This document shows positions 1 to 9,117 of a DNA stretch of 64,000 nt, in pieces (position 1 is the stretch's first letter; the number at the start of each line of letters is the position of its first letter). The translations under genes and the position numbers were made by a program. Below the pieces are notes generated by a model. The model was not told the DNA's origin. It searched no databases and saw nothing but the letters and a program-made list of their open reading frames with translations. Source of the DNA: Candidatus Geocrenenecus sp. JGI 0000106-J15 (GTDB lineage Archaea > Thermoproteota > Nitrososphaeria_A > Caldarchaeales > Wolframiiraptoraceae); contig ASPF01000004.1 of assembly GCA_000405685.1 (NCBI GenBank), positions 1 through 64,000 on the forward strand, in the 5' to 3' direction.

Positions 1-285
1 GCAAGCATTATTACTGAAATGGTGAAGGGTAAGACACTTAAAGAAGCATGGGACATCACTTGGGAAGATGTAACTAAAGAGCTTGGAGGACTACCTTCAA
101 TAAAGTATCATTGCAGCATTCTAGCTGTTGGAGGGTTAAAGAGAGCTATTAGAAAATATTTCGAAGAAGTTGCGAAGATACATCCTGAATGGCTTCCTAA
201 TGACCTTAGTAAAGAAGAGAGGCAGGCTCTTGAAGAAGAAGAATTAATTGAGAGGATCTATAGAAAATATGGTATGCCACCATGA
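1..285 (+). CDS. IscU/NifU-like Fe-S scaffold protein, C-terminal part (5' cut by window edge)
   Basis: The reading frame is open from the first base, so the gene begins upstream of the window. The visible 94 residues match the end of the IscU/SufU/NifU-N scaffold family: a helix with KGKTLKEAW, then GGLPSIKYHCSILA, which holds the last of the three conserved cluster-ligand cysteines, and a helical tail. The role of the family is to assemble Fe-S clusters on sulfur supplied by a cysteine desulfurase. It overlaps the next gene by 4 nt (ATGA), and a SufS-type desulfurase follows, so the three genes look like one sulfur-mobilisation unit. The other cysteine ligands lie outside the window. Confidence 0.85.
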   Translation, partial: ASIITEMVKGKTLKEAWDITWEDVTKELGGLPSIKYHCSILAVGGLKRAIRKYFEEVAKIHPEWLPNDLSKEERQALEEEELIERIYRKYGMPP

Positions 286-521
286 TGGATGAGTATTTTA
301 TAGATCTTAGAGAAAAGAAGCCTGGATGTACTGAGAATCCTGTTGTTAGACTTACACAGCTACTTGCAAGAGTAGAAGAAGGACGAGGAACATTGAGGGT
401 AACCTCAGATGAGAAAGAAGTACCATTAAAAGTACTTGAGATGCTTGCAGATAAGAGAAACTTAAAATTTCAGGTAATTGAGAAAAATGGAACAAAAGTA
501 ACAGTTGTCTACTCTAAATAG
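282..521 (+). CDS. TusA/SirA-like small sulfurtransferase-fold protein
   Basis: A 79-residue protein with the TusA pattern: an early DLR strand, a cysteine-proline turn followed by helix PVVRLTQLL, a middle segment ending in VTSDEKEVPLKVLEML, and a C-terminal strand. TusA proteins carry persulfide sulfur between desulfurases and acceptors. In classic TusA the motif is CPxP, with Cys three residues before the second Pro. Here it reads GCTENP, with Cys four residues before Pro, so this is a divergent subfamily. The start overlaps the IscU stop (ATGA), and sufS lies downstream, which supports a sulfur-relay role by inference. Two adjacent ATG codons (282, 285) are possible starts. Confidence 0.7.
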   Translation: MMDEYFIDLREKKPGCTENPVVRLTQLLARVEEGRGTLRVTSDEKEVPLKVLEMLADKRNLKFQVIEKNGTKVTVVYSK

Positions 522-653
522 TATAAACTAGAACTAATTTACACTTCACGTTATTGTAGGTGTAGGATACCTAGAAGAAGGTTGTTTAGAAGCTTTTATA
601 TTTCTGGAAACGTTAATCTTAAGATGATGTCTGGAAATGTTAATTTTAAGCTG

Positions 654-1886
654 ATGTCTTGTATTGATCTTGAGGAGACTCGTAGAGATTTTCCAATCTT
701 AGAAAGGAAGATAAGAGGTAAAAGTCTAGTTTATCTTGATAGTGGAGCTTCTTCTCTTAAACCTATTCAAGTCATCGATGCAGTTAGAGAATTCTATCTA
801 AAAGAGTATAGCAATATTCATCGAGGCATCCATTATCTTAGTCAGCAAGCAACGTCAAGATATGAAGAAGCAAGAGAGAAAATAGCTAAATTCATAAACG
901 CTAACGGTCCTGAAGAAGTAATTTTCACTTATGGTACAACTGATTCACTTAATATGGTTGCCTACAGTTATGGTTTAAGAGCCTTGAAACCTGAGAATGA
1001 AATATTCTTAACGGTTATGGAGCATCATAGCAATATCCTTCCATGGATGCATATCTCTTCTATAACTGGAGCAAGAATAAACTATATCGATATTACCGAT
1101 GATGGATTACTAGATTATGAAAGAATAGATAGAGAAATAGATGAGAAGACTAAGATCTTTTCAGTGACGCATATGTCTAATGTTCTAGGAACGATAGTTG
1201 ATGTAAGAAGAATCGCTAGGAGAGTACATGAAGTAGGAGGGGTTATAGTAGTTGATGGAGCGCAATCCGTCCCACATATGCCAATAAACGTTAGAGAACT
1301 AGAAATAGACTTCCTAGCATTCAGTGGACATAAGATGCTTGGTCCTACAGGTATAGGCGTATTATGGGTTAAGCATGATCTCTTAGATGATTTACATCCT
1401 TTCAGGCTTGGGGGAGGTGCAATTAGAGATGTAACTCTAAATGATTTTATGCTTCTTGATCCACCGAATAGTTTTGAAGCTGGAACACCGAATATAGCTG
1501 GAGTAATAGGCTTGGCTACGGCAGTAGAATATCTCCAGAGGATAGGCATGGATAAAGTAAGAAGACATGAAGAAGAATTAACGAGTTATACTTTGGGAAA
1601 GCTGGAAGATCTAGAGGACTATATTACAATATATGGACCGAAGAATGTTTCAGTACGTGGAGGAATAATCACATTCAATATCAGAGGATTAGATTCGAAT
1701 ATAGTCGGTAGTCTACTCGATAGCTATGGAATAGCTGTAAGAACGGGAAAACATTGTGCACATCCGCTCCATCGAAGATTGAATATAGATGGTTCAGTTA
1801 GAGCAAGCATATACATATACAATACAAGAGAAGAGATTGACTATCTGGCCTCAGCATTAAGAGAAATAATCTCGGAAGCCAAATAA
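654..1886 (+). CDS. sufS: Cysteine desulfurase, SufS type
   Basis: Fold-type I PLP enzyme that removes sulfur from cysteine for Fe-S clusters and other sulfur carriers. The start at 654 gives 410 residues (MSCIDLEETRRDFP), the usual SufS length; the frame stays open to an ATG at 582, but that extension contains repeated GNVN/MMS-type segments unlike the family. Visible marks: the N-terminal YLDSGASSLKP, HHSN for cofactor stacking, VDGAQSVPH, the PLP lysine in SGHKMLGPTG, and the active-site cysteine in RTGKHCAHPLH. The position of that cysteine is typical of group II (SufS) enzymes. Neighbours are IscU and a TusA-like protein. Confidence 0.93.
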   Translation: MSCIDLEETRRDFPILERKIRGKSLVYLDSGASSLKPIQVIDAVREFYLKEYSNIHRGIHYLSQQATSRYEEAREKIAKFINANGPEEVIFTYGTTDSLNMVAYSYGLRALKPENEIFLTVMEHHSNILPWMHISSITGARINYIDITDDGLLDYERIDREIDEKTKIFSVTHMSNVLGTIVDVRRIARRVHEVGGVIVVDGAQSVPHMPINVRELEIDFLAFSGHKMLGPTGIGVLWVKHDLLDDLHPFRLGGGAIRDVTLNDFMLLDPPNSFEAGTPNIAGVIGLATAVEYLQRIGMDKVRRHEEELTSYTLGKLEDLEDYITIYGPKNVSVRGGIITFNIRGLDSNIVGSLLDSYGIAVRTGKHCAHPLHRRLNIDGSVRASIYIYNTREEIDYLASALREIISEAK

Positions 1887-2093
1887 TACAAAATAGGAGT
1901 CTAAACTTAAACATGATCTCTACAGGGTTAGTGTAGTAGAACCAGGCCTCTCCATTCCAGAGAATATCTTTACACTTAGGTTTAAATGATTTACAGATTT
2001 TTGATAGATCTTTAGTGGTGTTTTGACAGCTTGGCTGTTTAATGGCTTCCTATAATAGGGAAAAATATAAATCGTGGTAGATATTTAATAAAT

Positions 2094-3245
2094 TTGACCC
2101 TGCAGACAAAGTCTATCCATGGACATAAGTATAGGGATGAATCATTAGGAGTCTTTATCCCACCTATCTACCAGACTGCTATCTTTGAGCAGCCAGGATG
2201 GACTAGGAAGAGTGATAGAGAGGTTGACTTAAAGTATAGTAGAGAAGAAAATCCAACTGTTAGAGCATTAGAGAATATTCTTACAGAGTTAGAAGAAGGA
2301 GAAGATTCACTTTGTTTTTCCAGTGGTATGGCAGCTATCTCGACAATATACTTTTCAACACTTAAGAAGAACGATAAGATGGTTTTACCAGCTGAATTAT
2401 ATGGTGCAACACTTCAATTAGGAGAGAAGCTTAGAGAGTTTGGAGTCGAAGTTAAGATTTCATGGCCTGATACTGATGACATTATTGAATCTATAGATAA
2501 GAATACAAAGCTGGTCTTAATCGAGACTATTACAAATCCAACTTTGAGAGTATTTGATATCCCTGAAATACTAAAGGTATGTAGAGAGAATAGGGCAGTA
2601 CTCGTTGTAGATAATACCTTTGCTACACCATATATGTATAAACCATTTAAAGATGGAGTTGAAATAGTTGTCCATAGTTTAACAAAATATCTTTCAGGAC
2701 ATAATGACGTAGTAGGTGGAGCGATAATATCTCAGAAAGAGAAGATACTTGAATTATGGGATTGGAGGAGAATGCTTGGAACAATCCTACCGCCTTTCGA
2801 AGCATTCTTAATAATTAGAGGATTAAAGACATTTAAGCTTAGAATGGAGAGACACTGCAAGAACGCTGAAGCTATAGCTGAATATTTAGCAGACCATCCA
2901 AAGGTTAAAGAAGTAATGTATCCAGGTCTACCAACCGACAAATACCACAAGATAGCTTCTAAGCTTTTTAAGAATGGATCTGGAGGTGTAGTAAGCTTTA
3001 GGATAAGAGGCGGTGAAGAAGAAGTAAAGAAGCTTATGAAGAGCTTGAAGATAATTAAGCCAGCTCCAAGCCTTGGAGGAGCTGAATCAATCTTAACATA
3101 TCCAGTGATTAGTGCTGCATTAACTATACCGAAGGAAGTTAGAGAGAAGCTAGGTATAACTGAAGACTTACTACGCTTCTCCGCTGGATTAGAAGATTTA
3201 GAAGACTTAATTCAAGACCTTGATAATGCATTAAACATTATCTGA
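2094..3245 (+). CDS. Cys/Met-metabolism PLP enzyme (cystathionine gamma-synthase/lyase family)
   Basis: A 383-residue trans-sulfuration family enzyme starting at TTG. It has the family order: N-terminal SIHGHKYRDESLGVFIPPIYQT, the CFSSGMAAI turn, PLP contact in VVDNTFATPY, the PLP lysine in VVHSLTKYLSGHNDVVGG, and a C-terminal domain with PSLGGAESILTYP and LRFSAGLEDLEDL. Members include cystathionine gamma-synthase, gamma-lyase, methionine gamma-lyase and O-acetylhomoserine sulfhydrylase; sequence inspection alone does not tell which. Being next to sufS and the sulfur carriers favours a role in cysteine/homocysteine sulfur transfer. The 207 nt before it hold A+T-rich sequence and a plausible TATA-like AAAATATAAA at 2061-2070. 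Confidence 0.88.
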   Translation: MTLQTKSIHGHKYRDESLGVFIPPIYQTAIFEQPGWTRKSDREVDLKYSREENPTVRALENILTELEEGEDSLCFSSGMAAISTIYFSTLKKNDKMVLPAELYGATLQLGEKLREFGVEVKISWPDTDDIIESIDKNTKLVLIETITNPTLRVFDIPEILKVCRENRAVLVVDNTFATPYMYKPFKDGVEIVVHSLTKYLSGHNDVVGGAIISQKEKILELWDWRRMLGTILPPFEAFLIIRGLKTFKLRMERHCKNAEAIAEYLADHPKVKEVMYPGLPTDKYHKIASKLFKNGSGGVVSFRIRGGEEEVKKLMKSLKIIKPAPSLGGAESILTYPVISAALTIPKEVREKLGITEDLLRFSAGLEDLEDLIQDLDNALNII

Positions 3246-3282
3246 ATATGTAGACTATAATTACTCGATACCTACTTTACGT

Positions 3283-4275
3283 TTAGTTTAACCATTTTAC
3301 TTCAACTTCATCAATCCTATACCTGGGTTTAACCCTACTCTCTTCAATAGAGATAGTCTGGTTTGATAAAAGTTGGAGTACACCTGTCCAAGCTATCATG
3401 GCTCCATTATCTCCAGCATATTCATGTGGAACAACCTGGAGTCTTGCATCATGTAGTTTCACCATCTCCTCCATCATCTCCCTCAACCTCCTACTTCTCG
3501 ACAACCCACCTACAATCAAGACTTCTTTCTTCTCTGTGAATGCTAAAGCACGTTCAGTTACTTCTGTTAACATACTATAGACGGTCTCTACTAGACTATA
3601 GCAGATGTCTTCAAGCTTAACGCCTTCTCTAAGTAGTCTTAATGCTGCTGTTAATACTCCTGAGAAGGAAACATCCATCCCCTTAACCTTGTATGGAAGA
3701 TAATAGAATCTCTCACCTTTAAGTGATTTTATCTCTGGATTCGGCATCAACCCTATACCTGCTTTAATCCCAAATACATCAAGGCAGTTTCCAGCAGCAA
3801 TATCTAATGTTTCTCCAAAGATTCGGTATCTCCCATCTTTGTAAGAAGTGATGAGAGTATTTCCACCGGCAACATATAAGACTACAGGGTCTCTACATCT
3901 AGTAGTCAATCTACCTATCTCTATATGGGCTACTCCATGATTAACAGATATGAGAGGGATCCTTAACTTAAGAGATAAAGACCTAGCAATTGTCGCTCCA
4001 ACCCGTAGACATGGCCCCATGCCTGGTCCGGAAGAGAAAGCTACAGCATCTATCTCAGAAGGCGATATTCCACTTACTTTTAATGCTTCTTTAATTTTTT
4101 CAGGAGCTATTAAAGAATGATGTTGTGCAGCTTCTCTAGGATGTATTCCTCCAGACTTCGGAGTGTAAACACTATTAACGTTAGCTAATATTCTCCCTTG
4201 AGAAGTTGCTATCCCCACCCCAAAAGTATGAGCTGTAGATTCTATTCCTATAACGATCTTCTCAACGTTACCCAA
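3283..4275 (-). CDS. kae1: tRNA N6-threonylcarbamoyladenosine synthase Kae1
   Basis: Universal Kae1/TsaD enzyme of the KEOPS complex, which transfers threonylcarbamoyl to A37 of ANN-decoding tRNAs. It has 330 residues, the normal length for a stand-alone Kae1, so it is not fused to the Bud32 kinase found in some archaea. Marks: GIESTAHTFGVGI at the N-terminus, SGPGMGPCLRVG, the metal-binding NHGVAHIEIG (HxxxH), VLYVAGGNT, and GGLSRSRRLREMM with EYAGDNGAMIAW near the end. It ends convergently just after the PLP gene and is divergent from the MoaA-like gene. Confidence 0.95.
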   Translation of the reverse strand: MGNVEKIVIGIESTAHTFGVGIATSQGRILANVNSVYTPKSGGIHPREAAQHHSLIAPEKIKEALKVSGISPSEIDAVAFSSGPGMGPCLRVGATIARSLSLKLRIPLISVNHGVAHIEIGRLTTRCRDPVVLYVAGGNTLITSYKDGRYRIFGETLDIAAGNCLDVFGIKAGIGLMPNPEIKSLKGERFYYLPYKVKGMDVSFSGVLTAALRLLREGVKLEDICYSLVETVYSMLTEVTERALAFTEKKEVLIVGGLSRSRRLREMMEEMVKLHDARLQVVPHEYAGDNGAMIAWTGVLQLLSNQTISIEESRVKPRYRIDEVEVKWLN

Positions 4276-4378
4276 TTAATCTTCTCCTCTCCCCTACTAT
4301 CTAAAATTTGTTAATGTTAAAATAATTTATATCCTTGAATGAATAACATTTCCCAAGCTAGGGAGGAAAATCTAAAAC

Positions 4379-5386
4379 TTGATAATAGTAGATTGTTATG
4401 GTAGACCTGTAAGAGGGCTTAGAATTTCACTTAACCCTAGCTATACATGTAATTTTAGATGTGTATTCTGCCATATGGAGGGAGTAACGACAAACATTCC
4501 AGATACTGCTATGACTTCTGAAGAGATTGAGAGAATAGTCAGGATCCTGTTTAGATACAGTATAAACAAAGTAAAGTTGACTGGCGGAGAGCCTATGCTT
4601 CGTAGAGACATATTAGAGATAGTTGAACGTCTAGGTAGGTTAGGATTAGATGATCTCAGTATGACTACAAACGGTACCCGTTTAATCTCGATGGCCAAGA
4701 AGTTAAGGAAAGCTGGTTTAATGAGAGTTAACATAAGCTTACATACTGTAAGTAGTGAAAAGTATTGTTGGATTACTGGGATGAAGAACAGGGGGAGTGG
4801 GAGAACTAGGTATGAGTATACTGTAGATGCGATAAAAGCAGCTATCGAGGCAGGTATGAATCCTGTAAAGCTAAACGTAGTAGTCATGAAGAATATAAAC
4901 CATGATGAAATAGATAATTTAGTAGATTTTGCTTCAAAATTTGGAGATAAAGTTATCTTACAATTAATAGAGCTTATAGAGGAAGGTATATCAGACAAAC
5001 AATTCTACAGTAAATACTATTATAATTTAAGAGAGACTGAGGAAAGATTTGAAAGAATAGCTTCAAAGATTATTACTAGAAGTCTTCACATGAGGAAGCA
5101 GTATCTTCTACCTAACGGTGTATGGGTTGAAGTAGTTAGACCAAACTATAACTTTGAATTCTGCATGAATGATGATAGAATAAGGATAACTCATGATGGT
5201 AAGTTTAAGCCATGCTTAATGAGGGATGACAACCTAGTTGATTTCTTAACCCCTCTAAGAGCTGGAGCATCAGAAGAAGAACTTGAAAAACTATTCATTA
5301 AAGCTATTAGACTTAGAGAACCATATTATAAACCACCAAATATAACGCCATCTGGAAATATATCTATTATTCAAGAAGCATTATAA
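4379..5386 (+). CDS. MoaA-like radical SAM protein lacking one C-terminal cluster cysteine
   Basis: A 335-residue protein with the overall plan of MoaA (GTP 3',8-cyclase, first step of molybdopterin synthesis). The radical SAM cluster motif is C24-x3-C28-x2-C31, followed by KLTGGEPMLR and MTTNGTRL. The second, C-terminal Fe-S site of MoaA normally uses three cysteines; here C262 and C279 (KPCLM) align, but the middle one is Asp265 (FCMNDDR). The terminal Gly-Gly of MoaA is also absent. It starts at TTG with GGGAGG about 10 nt upstream. It may be a functional archaeal MoaA with an Asp ligand or a paralogue with another substrate. No other molybdopterin genes lie nearby. Confidence 0.75.
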   Translation: MIIVDCYGRPVRGLRISLNPSYTCNFRCVFCHMEGVTTNIPDTAMTSEEIERIVRILFRYSINKVKLTGGEPMLRRDILEIVERLGRLGLDDLSMTTNGTRLISMAKKLRKAGLMRVNISLHTVSSEKYCWITGMKNRGSGRTRYEYTVDAIKAAIEAGMNPVKLNVVVMKNINHDEIDNLVDFASKFGDKVILQLIELIEEGISDKQFYSKYYYNLRETEERFERIASKIITRSLHMRKQYLLPNGVWVEVVRPNYNFEFCMNDDRIRITHDGKFKPCLMRDDNLVDFLTPLRAGASEEELEKLFIKAIRLREPYYKPPNITPSGNISIIQEAL

Positions 5387-5492
5387 AGAATAAGGATAAT
5401 AATATCTCTCAAGATCAAATGAAATGTCTAGGTAGAGAATGGAGTTATAGTTTTTAACATGGCTTAAATAAGTCATATTGGAGGGAAACTTA

Positions 5493-7283
5493 TTGGATAC
5501 AAGGCTCCGTCAGCCCATAGTCGTCGTTCTAGGTCACGTTGATCATGGTAAGACTTCCTTACTAGATAAAATGAGGGGGACAATCGTAGCAGTTAGAGAA
5601 GCTGGAGGAATAACTCAGCACATAGGTGCAAGCTTATTCCCTCTAGATTCTGTGATAGAAACATGTAAGGCTCTGCTCGGCGACGTAAAGATTGAAAAAC
5701 TTAAAGTTCCAGGATTACTGTTTATAGATACTCCTGGACATGCAGCATTCGCAAACTTAAGGAAGAGAGGAGGTTCTATCGCAGATCTAGCCATTCTAGT
5801 TATAGATATAATTAATGGTGTTCAAGAACAAACTAGAGAATGTATTCAGTTACTAAAGTCTAGACGAACCCCATTCGTAGTTACTGCAAACAAAATCGAT
5901 CTAATACAGGGATGGAGATCTAGCGGACTAGCACCCTTCAGTAAAGCTTTTGAATCTCAAAGCAGACTCGTCCAAGAAGAATTAGAGAAAAGAATATACG
6001 AGTTGATTGGAGAACTTTCATTCTTCGGATTTAAAGCCGACCTTTATACTAGGATAAGGGATTTTACTAAAACTCTAGCTATAGTTCCTGTAAGTGCAAA
6101 GACTGGTGAAGGGATCCCAGACCTATTACTTATCCTTTTAGGCTTAGCTCAATCCTTTATGCAGGATCGGCTGCTAACTTCTTCTTCAAAACCCGCCGAA
6201 GGGGTAGTCTTAGAAGTATTAGAAGAAATAGGGATAGGTCATACAATAAATGCAATCATAAGTGATGGAATCTTAAAGGTTGGAGATAAGATAGCTTTAA
6301 TGGGTCTGGATGGTCCATTCTCTACAAGGGTTAAGGCTCTATTGATGCCTAAGCCACTGGATGAGATGAGAGATCCGAGAGACAGGTTTAGAAGAGTTGA
6401 AGAAGTCGAGGCTGCTGTCGGTGTAAAGATAGTTGCTGAAGGATTAGATAAATGCCTTGCCGGCTCACCTATCTATGTAATCTCTACACCTACGGTAGAA
6501 AATGAAATTCTAGAAAGGATAAAGAATGAGATCCAGGAATTTATGATAACTACTGATAAGATTGGGGTTGTTGTAAAAACTGATACTTTAGGCTCACTAG
6601 AAGCTACAACATTATATCTCCACGAGAAAGGCATACCCGTAAGAAGAGCAGACATAGGCGAGCTTAGTAAAAGAGATATTGTGGAAGCAGAAGCTGTCAG
6701 GATGAAAGATGAATTAAAAGGGGTAATACTAGCTTTCAACGTTAAGGTAGATTCAGATCTGGAGATTGAGGCAAACGATAAAGGTATAAAGATCTTTAAA
6801 GATACAGTCTTATTCAGACTAGTAAATGCATACCTCGAATGGGTTGAGAAAGAAACTACTAAGCGTAGGCTTAGAACTTTTGAATCTTTAATGAAGCCTG
6901 GAAAGATCAAGATAATGGAAGGATATGTTTTTAGGAGAAGCGATCCTGCAATCGTTGGAGTAGAAATACTGGCTGGAACTATTAAACCAAAATATCCTTT
7001 AATGAATTCTAGAGGAAAAATAATCGGAACAATCTCCCAGATACAAGATAAAGGTCAAAGTATACATGAAGCAGGTACTGGAGCTAAAGTAGCTATATCG
7101 ATGAGAGAACCAACCGTGGGGAGACATGTAAGAGAAGGAGAAATACTCTATACAGCTCTTCCAGAACAGGATGCAAGACTACTACAGAAAGAATACTATG
7201 ATATGTTAGATGAAGAATCTAAAAAAGCTCTTCAAGAGATACTCGAGGTAAAACGGTCGGTTGATCCCCTCTGGGCTAGATAA
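5493..7283 (+). CDS. infB: Translation initiation factor aIF5B (IF-2 homologue)
   Basis: Ribosome-dependent GTPase that joins subunits at initiation. GTPase motifs are clear: GHVDHGKTSLLD (G1), a switch I GGITQHIGA, DTPGHAAF (G3), ANKIDL (G4) and VSAKTGEGI (G5). Then come beta-barrel domain II, an alpha/beta domain III and domain IV, as in archaeal aIF5B, which lacks the long bacterial N-terminal region. I place the start at TTG 5493 because GGAGGG at 5480-5485 sits 7 nt ahead of it; an in-frame TTG at 5478 would overlap that site. The product is about 596 residues. Confidence 0.95.
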   Translation: MDTRLRQPIVVVLGHVDHGKTSLLDKMRGTIVAVREAGGITQHIGASLFPLDSVIETCKALLGDVKIEKLKVPGLLFIDTPGHAAFANLRKRGGSIADLAILVIDIINGVQEQTRECIQLLKSRRTPFVVTANKIDLIQGWRSSGLAPFSKAFESQSRLVQEELEKRIYELIGELSFFGFKADLYTRIRDFTKTLAIVPVSAKTGEGIPDLLLILLGLAQSFMQDRLLTSSSKPAEGVVLEVLEEIGIGHTINAIISDGILKVGDKIALMGLDGPFSTRVKALLMPKPLDEMRDPRDRFRRVEEVEAAVGVKIVAEGLDKCLAGSPIYVISTPTVENEILERIKNEIQEFMITTDKIGVVVKTDTLGSLEATTLYLHEKGIPVRRADIGELSKRDIVEAEAVRMKDELKGVILAFNVKVDSDLEIEANDKGIKIFKDTVLFRLVNAYLEWVEKETTKRRLRTFESLMKPGKIKIMEGYVFRRSDPAIVGVEILAGTIKPKYPLMNSRGKIIGTISQIQDKGQSIHEAGTGAKVAISMREPTVGRHVREGEILYTALPEQDARLLQKEYYDMLDEESKKALQEILEVKRSVDPLWAR

Positions 7284-7336
7284 AACCAGATAGATAAAAA
7301 TGAAATCTAGTTTAAATTATGCTATCTTTACTTTAG

Positions 7337-7345
7337 TTTATATAG
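7337..7345 (+). promoter_or_regulatory. TATA box for the S6e-S24e-S27ae operon
   Basis: TTTATATAG fits the archaeal TATA consensus. It is centred about 33 nt before ATG 7374 of rps6e, so the predicted start of transcription falls between 7366 and 7369 and supports ATG 7374 over ATG 7362 as the translation start. The location is inferred from spacing only. Confidence 0.5.
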
Positions 7346-7373
7346 TAGATTAGACTTTCAGATGATTGAAAAG

Positions 7374-7817
7374 ATGTCAGAGAAAAGTGCTGCCCCCAAG
7401 CTTGTATTATCTAATCCAGGTGATGGTACTGCAAAGAGTATCCAGCTTGATTCAAGGATATTCCAATTACTTATTGGTAAGAAGATTGGAGATGAAATAG
7501 ATGGGTCCATATTAGGGCTTAAAGGATACAAGGTAAAGATTACTGGAGGCATGGATAAAGATGGATTTCCTATGCGTCCAGATGTTGGTGGACCTAGAAA
7601 GGTAAGAATACTATTATCAAATGGTGTAGGATTCCATCCTAGAGATAAACCAGCATCAAAAAAGAAGAAGAAAAGACTTCGGAGAAAAAATAAAGGGCTT
7701 AGAAAGAGGAAGACGGTTAGAGGTAATATTATCAGTGATGCTATAGCACAGATAAATGCTGTGCTTATACCTTATAAGTCTCCTAAGACAGAAGCAGAGG
7801 AGGCTCAGACAACATGA
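7374..7817 (+). CDS. rps6e: Ribosomal protein S6e
   Basis: Small-subunit protein, about 147 residues. The S6e core is visible: [56 protein letters not shown], then the basic stretch with [14 protein letters not shown] good TATA box (TTTATATAG, 7337-7345) lies about 33 nt before ATG 7374. Transcription would begin around 7366-7369, so the nearby ATG at 7362 is probably not the start and the mRNA is nearly leaderless. It is followed by S24e with a 4-nt overlap. S6e next to aIF5B is a common archaeal arrangement. Confidence 0.93.
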   Translation: MSEKSAAPKLVLSNPGDGTAKSIQLDSRIFQLLIGKKIGDEIDGSILGLKGYKVKITGGMDKDGFPMRPDVGGPRKVRILLSNGVGFHPRDKPASKKKKKRLRRKNKGLRKRKTVRGNIISDAIAQINAVLIPYKSPKTEAEEAQTT

Positions 7818-8128
7818 AGATAGAGAAAGTAGAGAAAGATTGGTATAATAAGCTATTGAATAGAAGGGAGCTTGAACTAGTCTTCCTGTATGAATCGTCC
7901 ACCCCTAAACGTGAAGAAGTTAAGAAATTCATCTCTGAACAGTTTGATGTACCTATTGAAAGAGTTATAGTAGAAGAAATTAGAAGTTTCTTCGGCTCCC
8001 GGAAAGCTAGAATACATGCTCACATATATGATGATGTAGAATATGCTAAGAGGTTCGAGAGAAAACATGTATTAAAGAAACATGCACAGTTAGGTGTGGA
8101 GAGTGAGAAGATTGGGAAAACAAGCTAA
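7814..8128 (+). CDS. rps24e: Ribosomal protein S24e
   Basis: A 104-residue small-subunit protein. The family plan is visible: the strand [32 protein letters not shown], then [31 protein letters not shown] and a basic end. Its ATG overlaps the S6e stop (ATGA), and its 3' end overlaps the next gene, so S6e-S24e-S27ae form one transcription unit. Confidence 0.93.
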   Translation: MKIEKVEKDWYNKLLNRRELELVFLYESSTPKREEVKKFISEQFDVPIERVIVEEIRSFFGSRKARIHAHIYDDVEYAKRFERKHVLKKHAQLGVESEKIGKTS

Positions 8129-8288
8129 ATTATGGAGAAAATATACCGTGAAAAATAATATGCTTAATAAGCTAGTAGTTTTCTGCCCTAGATGTGGAGA
8201 AGGATACATCATGGCTGAACATCCAGATAGATACTATTGTGGAAACTGCCATTTCACAAAGTTTAAAACAGTGGAAAAGAAAACATAA
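8094..8288 (+). CDS. rps27ae: Ribosomal protein S27ae (zinc-ribbon)
   Basis: A small protein of at most 64 residues with a Cys4 zinc ribbon: CPRCGEGYIMAEHPDRYYCGNC. This is the archaeal counterpart of the eukaryotic protein made as a ubiquitin fusion; no ubiquitin part is present here. The start lies inside the S24e gene. GTG 8094 and GTG 8103 are both possible, so the exact N-terminus is uncertain. Confidence 0.92.
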   Translation: MWRVRRLGKQAKLWRKYTVKNNMLNKLVVFCPRCGEGYIMAEHPDRYYCGNCHFTKFKTVEKKT

Positions 8289-8301
8289 CATAAAATACTA
8301 T

Positions 8302-9117
8302 CTAAAGTTTCGAGAATATATCAAACATCTTGGATACGCTAGTCTGCTTTATCACTCCATATTGATATGATAAGAATGGTGTAGCCCCCCACTTTATCTT
8401 AAATCTTCTTACACCTTCATTTATTCCAAGCCCCATATTCACATATCTTTTTCCTTCATTATAAGAGATTCTTAAAGAATGGTATAATAGGAAATCTGAA
8501 ACTCCAGGAACATATCCATCAACTCTATTAATGAAATTGAACATGTAGAAAGAATATTCGCCTAGAGGAAGATCAATTATATTGAAACCTGCTAATCCAC
8601 CATCTTTTCTAAATGCATTAATAACCTTGACAGTATTAGATCTAGAAAGATAGTAGTCTAAGCGGCTGCAGACGTAATCCATGTATTTTTCAACATCAGG
8701 TCTTTTTAGAAAATCCATCATAATTCTTCTATGATATTTCGTTAAGTTCTTATCAACTTCTATATCCAGCTCTCTAGATCCTCTGGAAACCATGTATCTC
8801 AACTTCTTATCCATTTCTCTAACAGGAAGAGTTAATCTATAATAGTTATCTGATTTAACTTCCTCGAATCTCAAACTTCTAGGTAGCCATGGAGCTATGA
8901 CAATTATATCTTCTATCTTTTTGTCTAGACTTTCATGAATCATCTTAACAATATCTTCTTCTCTATATTCTCCGCTGATTGGGTAGCCTATGATCACGAT
9001 TGTCTCTCCACCTGCATATACAAGATAGCGTCCATATACTTTAGCCGTTAAATTGGAAATAGATTCAAAATAATCTATTATCTGCTCAGGAATATATGGT
9101 TCTAAAAATAAACTCAT
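8302..9117 (-). CDS. GNAT/FemAB-like acyltransferase-fold protein of unknown substrate
   Basis: A 271-residue protein I cannot assign a substrate. The C-terminal part resembles GNAT/FemAB-type acyltransferases: it has AFRKDGGLAGFNIIDLP as a central strand pair, then VNMGLGINEGVRRFKIKWGA and TPFLSYQY, a pattern seen in peptidoglycan-type or unassigned FemAB-like enzymes. The N-terminal part contains a possible regulatory region with YLVYAGGETIVIIGYPISGEY. Its ATG overlaps, as ATGA, the stop of a short upstream coding remnant (9114-9209), so it was probably once the second gene of an operon. It ends convergently with S27ae. Confidence 0.5.
   Translation of the reverse strand: MSLFLEPYIPEQIIDYFESISNLTAKVYGRYLVYAGGETIVIIGYPISGEYREEDIVKMIHESLDKKIEDIIVIAPWLPRSLRFEEVKSDNYYRLTLPVREMDKKLRYMVSRGSRELDIEVDKNLTKYHRRIMMDFLKRPDVEKYMDYVCSRLDYYLSRSNTVKVINAFRKDGGLAGFNIIDLPLGEYSFYMFNFINRVDGYVPGVSDFLLYHSLRISYNEGKRYVNMGLGINEGVRRFKIKWGATPFLSYQYGVIKQTSVSKMFDIFSKL

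Noticed and set aside
582..653. N-terminal extension of SufS from ATG 582.
   Set aside because: The extra 24 residues contain a near-repeat (SGNVNLKMM / SGNVNFKLM) and do not match SufS; start at 654 gives the normal length.
1887..2093. A minus-strand open frame before the Cys/Met PLP gene with several cysteines (SFKPKCKDILWNGEAWFYY).
   Set aside because: It has no start codon and continues antisense into sufS; no family match recognised. Possibly an old fragment but not supported.
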